This document shows, one piece after another, positions 36,015 through 45,502 of a DNA stretch of 64,000 nucleotides. The translations under genes were made by a program, and so were the position numbers. Each line of letters begins with the position of its first letter. Within the stretch, counting starts at the first letter, position 1. Where the stretch lies: contig DCYS01000027.1 of the NCBI GenBank assembly GCA_002331485.1, forward strand, positions 122,872 to 186,871. The letters run 5' to 3'. The stretch is from Flavobacteriales bacterium UBA2104 (GTDB taxonomy: Bacteria > Bacteroidota > Bacteroidia > Flavobacteriales_D > Crocinitomicaceae). Under the pieces are notes generated by a model. It worked only from the letters and a program-made list of their open reading frames with translations, was not told the origin of the DNA and did not search any database.

Positions 36015-36100
36015 TAAATTTGTACCAAGCATTAATTGTTAACACTACATTATTTAACTTAGTACTACTGAGTGAGGCCGGACTGAAGAGTTCGGCTTTT
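36015..36100 (+). ncRNA. Candidate small RNA
   Basis: A -7 element TAAATTTG at 36015-36022, with TTTG at 35995-35998 upstream (16-bp spacing), precedes about 70 bases that end in an intrinsic terminator on the plus strand. No start codon with a credible frame is seen between. The gene upstream already has its own terminator, and dxr lies on the other strand, so this second hairpin has no protein gene to serve. No RNA family was recognised. Confidence 0.35.
36077..36100 (+). terminator. Plus-strand intrinsic terminator next to dxr
   Basis: Eight-pair stem GCCGGACT/AGTTCGGC with one wobble and a GAAG loop, then TTTT. The T run is on the plus strand only, so it does not serve dxr on its own strand. 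Confidence 0.75.
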
Positions 36101-37273
36101 CTATTTTGAAACTAAATCGTTCGCTTTTTCCCGAGCTTCTTCATCTACCTTTACGTAGTCTTCATAAGCTGGCTTCTGAATATTAGCAACACTTTCCATC
36201 GTTTGGCGATTGATCTCAGCAATATCCAGGAATCCGATCTTACCATCCAAAAAGGCTTGCACTGTGATTTCATTAGCCGCATTAAGCGCACAGGCGCTTG
36301 TCCCTCCTTCATCCATCGCTTTGAAAGCTAAATTCAGGTTTTTAAATGTTTCACGATCAGGCTGCTCAAAAGTCAATGACGGATAATCCAAAAAGTTGAA
36401 TCGCGGGAAGTCCGTTTTAAACCGATCGGGATACGTCATCGCGTATTGGATAGGTAACTTCATGTCAGGAAGTCCCATTTGTGCTTTCATACTCCCGTCT
36501 TCAAACTGAACGATAGAGTGTACTATCGATTGTGGATGTACGATCACATCAATTTGATCTGGCTCAAGAGCAAAGAGCCATTTTGCTTCGATGACCTCCA
36601 AACCTTTATTCATAAGTGTTGCAGAATCGATCGTTATTTTTGCACCCATATCCCAATTCGGATGCTTGAGGGCTTGTTCTGGTTTTACATCTTTTAGTTT
36701 GTCAGCTGACCACCCTCTAAATGGTCCTCCGGATGCTGTTAAATAGATCTTTTCGATCTTGTTGTGGAATTCTCCCGTCAAACACTGAAAGATAGCTGAG
36801 TGCTCTGAATCTACAGGATAAATATTAACACCATTTTCGCGCGCTAATTTGGTAACTAATTCTCCTGCAACCACCAACGTTTCTTTATTGGCAAGCGCAA
36901 TGCTTTTCTTAGCTTCGATCGCTTTGATCGTTGGTTGAAGTCCAGCGTAACCAACAAGTGCTGTAAGCACAACATCAACCTCTCCATATTCTACCACTTG
37001 ACACAACGCATCCTTACCAGCAAATACGTGAATGTCATCTTCCCAAAGTGCATCTTTAACTTTTTCAAAGTGGTCTTCGTTAACGATCACAACCGTGCTT
37101 GGTCGATACTTTTTGGCTTGTTCAATCAGTAGATCTGCGTTGTTGTTTGCCGTGATGACCTGAAGATCAAAATAATCGGGATACGCTTCAATAACATCTA
37201 ATGCTTGTGTTCCAATTGAGCCTGTACAACCCAATAGGGCGATTCCCTTTTTTTGCTGATCTTCAGTTTTCAT
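36101..37273 (-). CDS. dxr: 1-deoxy-D-xylulose 5-phosphate reductoisomerase
   Basis: Second enzyme of the MEP isoprenoid pathway: DXP to 2-C-methyl-D-erythritol 4-phosphate with NADPH. 390 residues from the ATG at 37273; a GTG four codons upstream (37285) is also possible. The NADPH-binding motif is LLGCTGSIGTQALDVI. Substrate and metal residues lie in VDSEHSAIFQCL and TASGGPFRGW, and HPNWDMGAKITIDSATLMNKGLE is diagnostic. It could supply prenyl diphosphates for PcrB encoded 33 kb away (inference). Confidence 0.97.
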   Translation of the reverse strand: MKTEDQQKKGIALLGCTGSIGTQALDVIEAYPDYFDLQVITANNNADLLIEQAKKYRPSTVVIVNEDHFEKVKDALWEDDIHVFAGKDALCQVVEYGEVDVVLTALVGYAGLQPTIKAIEAKKSIALANKETLVVAGELVTKLARENGVNIYPVDSEHSAIFQCLTGEFHNKIEKIYLTASGGPFRGWSADKLKDVKPEQALKHPNWDMGAKITIDSATLMNKGLEVIEAKWLFALEPDQIDVIVHPQSIVHSIVQFEDGSMKAQMGLPDMKLPIQYAMTYPDRFKTDFPRFNFLDYPSLTFEQPDRETFKNLNLAFKAMDEGGTSACALNAANEITVQAFLDGKIGFLDIAEINRQTMESVANIQKPAYEDYVKVDEEAREKANDLVSK

Positions 37274-37418
37274 TGCAGTATCCACTTTTATGATTTATGA
37301 CGTGGGTTAAAAGTAAGCAAATAGGAGGGGAAAGTGTTCGGAGGATGGTACTTTTTCTAATCAAGAGGACTTTGACTGAATTACAAACCAATGTAGTATT
37401 TTATACGTTAAATGTAAT

Positions 37419-38828
37419 ATGAGATATACACTGACTACCTTACTTTTATTTGGAACGTTAATAGCTATTGCTCAACATGATGTGAATTGGGTTATTGGGA
37501 AGAATCTGGTCCTTTCGTTTGGTAATGAAAAATGCGAACCAGAAGTTATAATACTTCCACCTGGTGAATCAACATCAGACTTTTTTGAGGGAAACTCATC
37601 CATTTCAAACTCAGAAGGCGAACTATTATTGTGCACCAGTGGTCGTGTCGCTTTTGATGGGGCAGTAAATACTATTCCCAACGCTTCAGACTTAGGGATG
37701 ATGAGCACAATGGGTCAGAATTTAATTTTACCAAAACCGAACACAGATTCAATATTTTATATTTTGTCGACAGAAGTTCAAGCAGGACCAGGACAAACGA
37801 TTCCAGGACCACCAGTTGGTCTCGTTTATTCAGAAATAAAAATTAATCAATCTGGAGTGGCTTCGGTTATTAGTAAGCACAATTTATTGCAAGGAGAAGG
37901 TAATTGTGAAATGCTAAATGCAGTACCTAAATCTTCAGGAGATGGGTTTTGGATAATTGGTCATTATTACCAGTCAAGTTCGTTTTATGTTTTTGAATTA
38001 ACAACATCGGGAATCAATCCAACACCAAATATTTATAATGTTGGACCACAAATTATTAGTCCTCCTCAGTTTGATGCTTCACCTGGAACTGCAGCAGATC
38101 GACCCGATGCTATCGGAGAACTTTGTGTTTCTCCTCAGTACAATAGAATAGCTTTTACCACCTACTACTCAGGAATTTCTGCAATATTTGATTTCGATCA
38201 AAGTACAGGGGTGATATCTAATGCAGTTCAGTTGGACTTAATGGGCGATGGTGGATATGGCACGAGTTTTTCTCCCGATGGATCTAAATTATATATGAGT
38301 GTGGTTGACTCTTCACTAGCGTTATATGGGGGTTCCTTTAATTCACCACCACCAACCTTTCATTCAGGACGAATTATCCAGTTCGATTTGTCAAGTTACA
38401 ATCAAAATGATATTCAAAGTAGTAAGACCGAAATTTTTGAATGTCCAGACTGTAGATATGCTAGTTTGAAATTAGGTCCTGATGGAAAACTTTATGTGGC
38501 TAAATTTGGAGATTCATTAAATTATGAAACGGGTGGTTTTTACATAGATGTAATAGAAAATCCGAATGAATACGGCTCAAATTGTGACTTTACCTATAAG
38601 GCTATCTATCTTGATGGATTAACAGGTTCTTGGGGACTCAACAATACATGGGAAAGACAAAATTATTGTGAATCAAACCTATCTGCCCCAGAAGTTAACT
38701 TTACTCATTCCAAAAAATTAATAAAAGTTGTCGACCTAACAGGTAGAGAAACAGAGTTCAAGCCTAATACATTGTTAATATACATTTACAGTGATGGTAC
38801 GACCAAAAAGGTTTTCAATGCTCATTAA
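37419..38828 (+). CDS. Secreted propeller-like protein with short T9SS-type C-terminus
   Basis: 469 residues; signal peptide MRYTLTTLLLFGTLIAIAQ. The body resembles the N-terminal propeller of large T9SS cargo proteins: WVIGKNLVLSFG, then EGELLLCTSGRVAFDG, MGQNLILPKPNTDSIFYIL, YNRIAFTTYY and LGPDGKLYVAKFG. The last 35 residues (VDLTGRETEFKPNTLLIYIY) look like a short type A-like sorting signal. No -7 element was found. It stands alone between dxr and the receptor gene on the opposite strand. Function unknown. Confidence 0.8.
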   Translation: MRYTLTTLLLFGTLIAIAQHDVNWVIGKNLVLSFGNEKCEPEVIILPPGESTSDFFEGNSSISNSEGELLLCTSGRVAFDGAVNTIPNASDLGMMSTMGQNLILPKPNTDSIFYILSTEVQAGPGQTIPGPPVGLVYSEIKINQSGVASVISKHNLLQGEGNCEMLNAVPKSSGDGFWIIGHYYQSSSFYVFELTTSGINPTPNIYNVGPQIISPPQFDASPGTAADRPDAIGELCVSPQYNRIAFTTYYSGISAIFDFDQSTGVISNAVQLDLMGDGGYGTSFSPDGSKLYMSVVDSSLALYGGSFNSPPPTFHSGRIIQFDLSSYNQNDIQSSKTEIFECPDCRYASLKLGPDGKLYVAKFGDSLNYETGGFYIDVIENPNEYGSNCDFTYKAIYLDGLTGSWGLNNTWERQNYCESNLSAPEVNFTHSKKLIKVVDLTGRETEFKPNTLLIYIYSDGTTKKVFNAH

Positions 38829-38856
38829 ATTATTGTTTTAGCACTGTCAAAGACTT

Positions 38857-38894
38857 AAAAAACCCACGGCACCCTGAAAAACGAGAACCGTGGG
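38857..38894 (-). terminator. Terminator after the TonB-dependent receptor gene
   Basis: Seven-base stem CCCACGG/CCGTGGG; the six A at 38857-38862 give a T run on the minus strand, 15 bp beyond the receptor stop codon. Confidence 0.8.
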
Positions 38895-38908
38895 AATAAG
38901 ATCAATGT

Positions 38909-41311
38909 CTAAAAATGAGCAGTAATCGCCAAAATGAAGTTTCGTCCTGCTCCAGATAATCCAGAACTATAGGGACGATAGCGTTGATCAGTAATATTCT
39001 CAACACCGCCGCTTACGCTAAATGCATCGTTAATACGATAGTTCATTTTTAGATTGAGGGTATACCAAGCTGGTGCGTAGGTATTTCCATTTGCATCCAG
39101 GGCATAAATCTCTTCTTTGCTACGCTCACCAATGGAAAGCTCTTCGTGTTCGCGCTCTCCTTGATATTGTGCATTCAACTCAATACGAAGATCTTTGTGC
39201 TTATAGCTAAAACGCGTTACACCAAACCATGGAGCTGCATGTCGTGATGGACTAACAGTTCCGTCATTGGTTTCCTCTTCTCCATATTGATAGTTGAAAC
39301 GCGTAGAAAGCAGGAATCCATGTGTAAAGTTGATCTCCAATCCGGTTTGTATACCATAAACTGTTGCAGATGCTGCGTTTTGTAAGGCTTGAACCTGGCT
39401 TAACTGTCCGTCGTATACAATACTGTCCAATCCATCCAACGTAAAGTCTCTGCGGACCATAGCGTTTTCGAGAATGGTGTAGTACCCTGTAAGATCAAAC
39501 TTCACTACATCTCCAAAGATCTTTGTCACACCAATATCTCCATTGTAGGCATATTCAGCTTGAAGTCCAGGGTTAGGTACCACAACACTTCCAGGCTCTG
39601 AGTCGAACACCTTGCCGACGTCATCCACATTTGGAGAACGGAATGCCGTTGAAAGATTCATTCTGAACACTGTTTTGTCGTTGAGTTCATATACTGCTCC
39701 AAACCCTCCAGTTAACGCACCATTGTCTATGTTGGCAGTTGTGAAAGGGAATGGATAGAATGCTGTATCAAATGCAGCATCCATAAAATAGTGAGTATAT
39801 CGAATTCCCCCCTGAAAGGTGAGATCCTCAGTTACTTTGTGTTCATCGTTCACATATACCCCGATCGTTTGCCAGTCTGCCTGTGGGTAGCGTGGAGCAC
39901 CAGGGGCTGTGGTCATCGTAAAGATCTGCTCATTGATTCCCGTTGAAGTCACATCATTCAGAACATATTCAGCACCATAGAAGATGTTATTCTTATTCCC
40001 CAATGCTTTTGAGAAATCAAAGTTTGCAGAGTATGCATCTACTTCTTCAATGCGATTTTCTCGATTAAAATCGTTCAAGTCTCGTGAAATACGACTTTCT
40101 TCGAAAGACTGCTGAGCTAATCGAATACTCATTTGGTCATACAAAAGGGTCTGTTTTAGATGACTCACTGAAAATTGATTCATCATCCATTTTTGTGGAC
40201 CATAGTCCCACTGTCCGTAACGAGGCGCCCCGTTTTTCATCCGATTGTGACGATCATACCGTCCGTAAGATGAGGTCTCAGAATAATGAAATGCATATTC
40301 CAAGTCCCAATGCTCGTTGGGTGCAAAACGAACTTTCTGCATGAGGTTCATTTGCAGGTATCCCGAAGGGATTTGTAATAATGGATCGTCTTGCTGTATA
40401 ACAACATCCATACTGTCGATCATATCAACATAATAAGGTTTCACATAGTCATCAGGACCATTTGAACCTTGCCTCAAGTGATCGAATTTATTAGCTGAAA
40501 CGCTGGTAACGATTGCCCATTTTTTCCACCCTACATTGATGTCAAAGTGACCGGTGTTTTCATTATTCGCTGAAGAATATCTCATGAGCGCCTTTCCTTT
40601 GATATACGGTTTGTCATCAACTGATAAAGTCGGTGAGAGTGTCTGGAAACTCATCACCCCCCCTATGGCATCACTTCCATACGTTGTGGAGTTTGGTCCA
40701 AAAAGCACTTCTACATTTTCCATGGCAAACGGATCCAGTGAGATCACGTTTTGAATATTACCACCTCTGAAGATGGCCGTATTCATACGAATTCCGTCTA
40801 CGGTGTAAAGCAATCGGTTCGTGGCAAATCCTCGGATCATGGGGCTTCCTCCTCCTTGCTGGCTTTTCTGAATGAAAACTTCTCCAGAGGTTCCCAAAAG
40901 ATCTGCCGCAGTTTGTGGGTTTTGAAGCGCTATGTCTTCTGGAGAAATACGAGCAACTTTTAACGGAACATCCGAAGAAAGCTGACTCCATTTATTGGCA
41001 GAAATGACCACCTCATTCATGGTGAAAACAGTTGATGTCAACACGACTTTAAAGTCCTTTTCTTTTAACTGATTATAGTTAAACTCCAACGTTTCATATC
41101 CGAAGAACTTGATAATGATGTCATTTAACCCTTTAAAGGGAGTGATGTCAACTATACCATTTTCATTTGTAAATAATTGTTTTGTGTACCCTTTACATCC
41201 TACCTGAACCATTTCTAATGGTTCACCGGATTCTTTGTCTACAATAGTTAGGGTTTGACCTATTGTAGCGGATGCTATAATAAGCATCATGAATAAAACT
41301 ATGTGTTTCAT
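38909..41311 (-). CDS. TonB-dependent receptor, heme/hemoglobin-receptor-like
   Basis: 800 residues; signal peptide MKHIVLFMMLIIASATIGQ, a carboxypeptidase-regulatory-like domain at 20-95, a plug domain with GGGSPMIRGFATNRLLYTVDGIRMN and YGSDAIGGVMSFQT, and a 22-strand type barrel ending in ILAITAHF with aromatic last residue. GGNIQNVISLDP and an NPGLQAE box resemble hemoglobin/transferrin/lactoferrin receptors. Substrate is inferred from family only; heme, siderophore or cobalamin are all possible. It forms a two-gene unit with the small upstream gene. Confidence 0.92.
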   Translation of the reverse strand: MKHIVLFMMLIIASATIGQTLTIVDKESGEPLEMVQVGCKGYTKQLFTNENGIVDITPFKGLNDIIIKFFGYETLEFNYNQLKEKDFKVVLTSTVFTMNEVVISANKWSQLSSDVPLKVARISPEDIALQNPQTAADLLGTSGEVFIQKSQQGGGSPMIRGFATNRLLYTVDGIRMNTAIFRGGNIQNVISLDPFAMENVEVLFGPNSTTYGSDAIGGVMSFQTLSPTLSVDDKPYIKGKALMRYSSANNENTGHFDINVGWKKWAIVTSVSANKFDHLRQGSNGPDDYVKPYYVDMIDSMDVVIQQDDPLLQIPSGYLQMNLMQKVRFAPNEHWDLEYAFHYSETSSYGRYDRHNRMKNGAPRYGQWDYGPQKWMMNQFSVSHLKQTLLYDQMSIRLAQQSFEESRISRDLNDFNRENRIEEVDAYSANFDFSKALGNKNNIFYGAEYVLNDVTSTGINEQIFTMTTAPGAPRYPQADWQTIGVYVNDEHKVTEDLTFQGGIRYTHYFMDAAFDTAFYPFPFTTANIDNGALTGGFGAVYELNDKTVFRMNLSTAFRSPNVDDVGKVFDSEPGSVVVPNPGLQAEYAYNGDIGVTKIFGDVVKFDLTGYYTILENAMVRRDFTLDGLDSIVYDGQLSQVQALQNAASATVYGIQTGLEINFTHGFLLSTRFNYQYGEEETNDGTVSPSRHAAPWFGVTRFSYKHKDLRIELNAQYQGEREHEELSIGERSKEEIYALDANGNTYAPAWYTLNLKMNYRINDAFSVSGGVENITDQRYRPYSSGLSGAGRNFILAITAHF

Positions 41312-41365
41312 TTATAAATAATGATTTACGTATTTTACTTCAAGTTTCTAATACGACTAGTGTCG

Positions 41366-41905
41366 TTAAAGGATACGTAGATCTTTTGGTGGTGGTGACG
41401 GATTAGAAAGGTGGACACTCTCAATGTTCATTAAATAGCTAAAGAAATGTTCCTCTTCGTGCTGTTTGTGATGTAAAACAAATGATTCAATTTCTTCAGT
41501 GTAAAGTTGACTTAAGAAAAAGGAGAGTTGTTGTGAAGATCGTTCTTTCGTAGGTGATCGATCAAATAATGAAGAAGCCAACTGATTCACCTTTCTGTTT
41601 AACTTAGTCTCATCGTGATCCCACCAAAGGAAGTAAGTCACTTGGTCACCGTGATACTCTCGTCTTACGACGTCATACATTTCGTTGTTATATTCAAATT
41701 CTTTACTGTGCTTCCAACGTAGAACTTTAGAAGTATCAGCTTGGTCGAAAGTAAAAGAGATGAGTTCGTCGTTCGAAGTAACCTCCATGATCTGATGCTT
41801 TACTTTTTTACGAATAGCCTGCCTTTCAGATGACATCCAGCTGAAAACACTCAAGAATGGAACCGAAAGAGTGAGAATAAATACTATGGCTATAAAAAGT
41901 CGCAT
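41366..41905 (-). CDS. Small membrane-anchored unknown protein next to the receptor
   Basis: 179 residues. One N-terminal hydrophobic segment (FIAIVFILTLSVPFLSVFSWM) and an extracytoplasmic remainder rich in His, Glu and Asp (HHKQHEEEHFF), ending in a proline-rich PSPPPKDLRIL. It is not a family I can name. It resembles in layout the small histidine/proline-tailed proteins often encoded before metal-related TonB receptors. Its own -7 element sits 4 bp before the ATG. It is 54 bp upstream of the receptor gene. Confidence 0.75.
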   Translation of the reverse strand: MRLFIAIVFILTLSVPFLSVFSWMSSERQAIRKKVKHQIMEVTSNDELISFTFDQADTSKVLRWKHSKEFEYNNEMYDVVRREYHGDQVTYFLWWDHDETKLNRKVNQLASSLFDRSPTKERSSQQLSFFLSQLYTEEIESFVLHHKQHEEEHFFSYLMNIESVHLSNPSPPPKDLRIL

Positions 41906-41909
41906 CTTT

Positions 41910-41917
41910 CAAATATA
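41910..41917 (-). promoter_or_regulatory. -7 element of the receptor operon
   Basis: TATATTTG on the minus strand, full match to TAnnTTTG, 4 bp before the ATG at 41905 and immediately next to the stop of the upstream WD40/caspase gene. Confidence 0.55.
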
Positions 41918-41918
41918 A

Positions 41919-44900
41919 CTACCAAACGGGATAATCCAGTCTAATATTTTGAACTCTTGTTGTTGGAACCTGTTTTCCTTGTGATAACTTTCCAACCTTT
42001 TCGATCAGATAATTCTGTAGTTCTGATAGCATGATAGTACCGTCATTATTCAGGTCTGCCGTTTTGTTGGTCATTCCATTCAACAAGCAATACGTGAAGA
42101 GTCCGTTTTTCCAGTCTTCGCCTTCCATTGCGAATTCAACACCTCCTGCACTAGAGATCACCGTTGCCCCTGTTCCTTTTCGAATGTCTGCGAATAGTAG
42201 TCGTGCCATCTTTCCTGCAGAAGCTCTCGTGCCATCACCTTCTCTTAGTTTTGGGCCAACCGCACGGAACGTCACATCTTCAAAGTCAAGATCATCCTCT
42301 TTTTCGTTTTCATTATTTGCGACAACTTCAACTTCGTCGGCCTCAACTTCACCAGAATGACAAGTATCCATGATCAATAACTTTTTAACTGGAGCAATCC
42401 CCGCTAATATATCTTCCAGTTTGTCATAGGATAATCCCCGGTTTTGAGGATCAAGAAAATCGACATCATGCGTCCCATAGTAGTAGGCATAGTTTTCATC
42501 CAGCAGTCCATGACCAGCGATATAAAAGATCACTTGATCATTTCGCTTTGAGTCTGCTAAAAATGCTTTCAGCTTTTCAAAGGATTCTTTTTTAACCTCA
42601 TCATTCGTGATGGTATAAGTTTTAACTGTTGCGTAATGCCCTGCGTTGTAATTCTCAAATAATGTGTTCAGGTCTTTTGCGTCTTTCGCGGCATAATTCA
42701 AGTCAAATCGATCATCTTTATAATCAGAAGTCCCCACGGTTATCAAGTAGAGATCAGGTTTATCTGTTCTACCACAGTTGATCGTAAAGCTTTCAGCCAA
42801 ACTTTCTTCACCTGATTCATTCTTGATCAAGACATTTACTTTATTGATACCAGCTATTAACTCTATGGATAATTCTTCATCAAACGTATTCCCACTAATC
42901 TTGTGTTCTTCAACCGGTACATTGTTGATCGTTATACGAAGGGAAGATAGCGATGAGGTTTCACTTTTTCCTTTCAATTTAAGCTTGATGAATTTCTCTG
43001 TTTGCGAAAAAGGGATTTCGTCTCTGTTCAAGATGGAAAGCTGTGGGAGCGATGAGAAATCAGGTGTTTTATCCTCTTCGATCTTCAATTTTTTCAATCT
43101 TCGATCGTGTGCATTTGCATAAAGCTCGATGTACTCTTCGTCTGGACATTTTAGCGCCTCCAATACCAGATCTGGACGGTTGAAGTAGGCATCAAACTGC
43201 TCAAAAGGATAAGCTTTTCGCCCGACTCTAAATGATACTAATTCGAAACCATCTTTATTCACTTTATAGTAGTTGCCGTGAGTTTTTATAATCGTGTTTT
43301 GACCTTCACCTATAAATGTTGCCAATAATTTACCATCCGTTGCATCGATCACACGGAACTCTCCATTTTTCATAGCTACCCCTATGTAATCCCGAAGAGA
43401 AGCATCAACATCATTGATCAGATTTTTATTGATATCGAAAGTGATCAAGTTATTTGTCTCAAGATCTTCGATATACCCCCTTTGATCATCAAAACCAACC
43501 ATGAAGTCTTGTGGTGCACCTAACGGATAAGGTGTCCCAGGCATCTTAAGTTTTGTAGTTCCCAGCACATTGAATTCATGGATGTCATATCCTCTCACTC
43601 CATCAAGACCCTTCAAATACAAAGTTTTACCATCTTGAGAATAATTTACAAATGCATTTTTCCCTGCTCGGAAGATATTCGAACCTTCTGACTTGTATAA
43701 TCTTGAGAAACTACTGCTCCAAACGAAGATCTGACCACGACCAGTACAAACGGCGAAATTCTTACCTGTTGGATTATAAGATGCTGAAATAGCATTATTC
43801 AAAAACTCATATTCCGCGTCGTCATTTTCAGTATTCAACTTCCTTTTTAGTTCACCTGTTTCAAGATCAACTATAGATACTGCTTTATTACCTGCACCTA
43901 GGCAGATCAAGTATTTTTCGTCCGGACTGGTAATAAAATTGTTGATTCGTTCTTGCTGATGCTTAGCATAGTGCAAATATTCAACATGGTCTGGTTCCAA
44001 TTTATAGATACGAACTTCGTCGTCATCAAGTTTAGTGATCAAGTAATTCCCTTTTGAAGAGAATTTGAACAATACAGGTTCCTTTCTGATCTTTCTATTC
44101 ACTGTTCTTCGTACAGTATTATCAACGACCTTATCTCTTAGCGTTCCGAGTTTCGGAACTTTCGTTCTTACACCAAAAACAGACGTTGTTTTCGTGCTTT
44201 CATTTTTATCTTGCTTAGATAAAAGCTCTATCTTTTGTTCTCTTTTGGGTTCCATTAACTGATGTTCGAACAACTTTTCAGCATAATCCATGTCCCAAAA
44301 ACTTACAACTCGATCTTCACCAAGTAAAGCAACGATATTTCGCTCTGGGTCGAAAGAGAATTTATTTATTGGATTAACGGTACCTTTCAGTTCGCCGATC
44401 AGTCCTTTTCGAGTAAGATCCCAAACCTTAATACTGTTTTGAGAGGTTTTGGTTTGTCTAAAAATGGTTTGTTTGAAACTAGAAGAACACAACACATTTC
44501 CATCTGGGGAAAATTCAAGCACCTTGATCTGTTCGGCTTCAACCGTATCTACCAATTTAAAAAGCAAATTTCCCTCAAGGTTGTAGCAATCGATCTGATT
44601 GTCCTCACTGATATATACAACTTTCCCTTTTCCTGCATGAACTTTACCGTACTGTTCACCAAAGTTTATTCCGCTCAGTGGACTGATCGTTTTAGTAAGT
44701 GAAAGCTGATCTTTCGCGATAATGGATACGGATCCATCTTCATTGAAAGATAGAATTCTATTTTCTTTTTCAGACACATCTAGCTCTTCAAAATCAGTAT
44801 CATCCAAGGATGTTTCAGTAATGATTTTTGCCTCTTTAAGATCGACCTGATATAACTCACCTCGATCTGTGCCCACCCAAGCCCGAGAGTTTTCTGCAAA

Positions 44901-45368
44901 ACCACTTTTGATGAGTCCTTTTACTTTAATCGTTTTACTTGATTTAAGATCACTACCATAAACAACTAATCCATTCTCAGATGCCGTAAGTGGTTGTGTA
45001 GCCCCAAAGCCTATCCAGGTTGGTTTTTCTTCTAAACGCACAGAATCAGTAATAGTCCAATCGTCCAGGCTCCATCGAATTAACAGATTGTCCTCGTGTA
45101 AACTGAGTATTTGATTACCTTTTGAGCTATAAGCCAGCTTTACAGGATCTTCTGGATAACCCTGCAATGATCCAATGATCTTTTCTGAAGCTAAGTGCCA
45201 AACATGAATGCTATTATCATTTTCACTACAATTCGCAACATATTCTCCATCAGGACTAAAAACGAAATTTGTTATCGTTCCACGAATTCTTTGCTGGGTA
45301 ACTAGCTTCGCTTCTTGTGCAAAAATGGATAGTGATAAAAAAGGTAATAATAGGTGTATCAGACGCAT
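41919..45368 (-). CDS. Secreted WD40-propeller/caspase-like protease
   Basis: 1149 residues from the ATG at 45368; an in-frame TTG at 45389 is rejected because the -7 element covers it and the signal peptide (MRLIHLLLPFLSLSIFAQ) begins at the ATG. About 700 residues of WD40-like blades (FVFSPDGEYVANCSENDNSIHVW) are followed by an Ig-like stretch and a C14 peptidase domain from about 860. Catalytic His953 in YIAGHGLL and Cys1003 in IMDTCHSGE are both present. A perfect EF-hand loop DLNNDGTIMLSE near the end suggests calcium control. Acidic insert (ENEKEDDLDFED) follows the cysteine. Target unknown. Confidence 0.9.
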   Translation of the reverse strand: MRLIHLLLPFLSLSIFAQEAKLVTQQRIRGTITNFVFSPDGEYVANCSENDNSIHVWHLASEKIIGSLQGYPEDPVKLAYSSKGNQILSLHEDNLLIRWSLDDWTITDSVRLEEKPTWIGFGATQPLTASENGLVVYGSDLKSSKTIKVKGLIKSGFAENSRAWVGTDRGELYQVDLKEAKIITETSLDDTDFEELDVSEKENRILSFNEDGSVSIIAKDQLSLTKTISPLSGINFGEQYGKVHAGKGKVVYISEDNQIDCYNLEGNLLFKLVDTVEAEQIKVLEFSPDGNVLCSSSFKQTIFRQTKTSQNSIKVWDLTRKGLIGELKGTVNPINKFSFDPERNIVALLGEDRVVSFWDMDYAEKLFEHQLMEPKREQKIELLSKQDKNESTKTTSVFGVRTKVPKLGTLRDKVVDNTVRRTVNRKIRKEPVLFKFSSKGNYLITKLDDDEVRIYKLEPDHVEYLHYAKHQQERINNFITSPDEKYLICLGAGNKAVSIVDLETGELKRKLNTENDDAEYEFLNNAISASYNPTGKNFAVCTGRGQIFVWSSSFSRLYKSEGSNIFRAGKNAFVNYSQDGKTLYLKGLDGVRGYDIHEFNVLGTTKLKMPGTPYPLGAPQDFMVGFDDQRGYIEDLETNNLITFDINKNLINDVDASLRDYIGVAMKNGEFRVIDATDGKLLATFIGEGQNTIIKTHGNYYKVNKDGFELVSFRVGRKAYPFEQFDAYFNRPDLVLEALKCPDEEYIELYANAHDRRLKKLKIEEDKTPDFSSLPQLSILNRDEIPFSQTEKFIKLKLKGKSETSSLSSLRITINNVPVEEHKISGNTFDEELSIELIAGINKVNVLIKNESGEESLAESFTINCGRTDKPDLYLITVGTSDYKDDRFDLNYAAKDAKDLNTLFENYNAGHYATVKTYTITNDEVKKESFEKLKAFLADSKRNDQVIFYIAGHGLLDENYAYYYGTHDVDFLDPQNRGLSYDKLEDILAGIAPVKKLLIMDTCHSGEVEADEVEVVANNENEKEDDLDFEDVTFRAVGPKLREGDGTRASAGKMARLLFADIRKGTGATVISSAGGVEFAMEGEDWKNGLFTYCLLNGMTNKTADLNNDGTIMLSELQNYLIEKVGKLSQGKQVPTTRVQNIRLDYPVW

Positions 45369-45386
45369 AGCGTAAAAATTTTGAAT

Positions 45387-45394
45387 CAAAGATA
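45387..45394 (-). promoter_or_regulatory. -7 element of the WD40/caspase gene
   Basis: TATCTTTG on the minus strand; a TTG 23 bp further upstream fits the -33 position. 18 bp before the ATG at 45368. Confidence 0.6.
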
Positions 45395-45477
45395 CGAATA
45401 TAGCAGCTAATGAAAAACAATTTTAACACCAGCTTAACGGTAGAAAATAAGCACTGTCATTTTTTGTGGGAAATCAT

Positions 45478-45485
45478 TAAATTTG
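45478..45485 (+). promoter_or_regulatory. -7 element before yebC
   Basis: TAAATTTG, full match to TAnnTTTG, 17 bp before the yebC ATG. Confidence 0.55.
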
Positions 45486-45502
45486 TTTCAAAATAAAAGA
45501 AC

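Noticed and set aside
41919..45368. Caspase gene as part of a CRISPR type III or gasdermin-like defence system
   Set aside because: It has a signal peptide and no Cas, gasdermin or other defence gene nearby.
45369..45389. Upstream TTG start for the WD40/caspase gene
   Set aside because: It overlaps the -7 element and precedes the signal peptide; the ATG at 45368 fits better.
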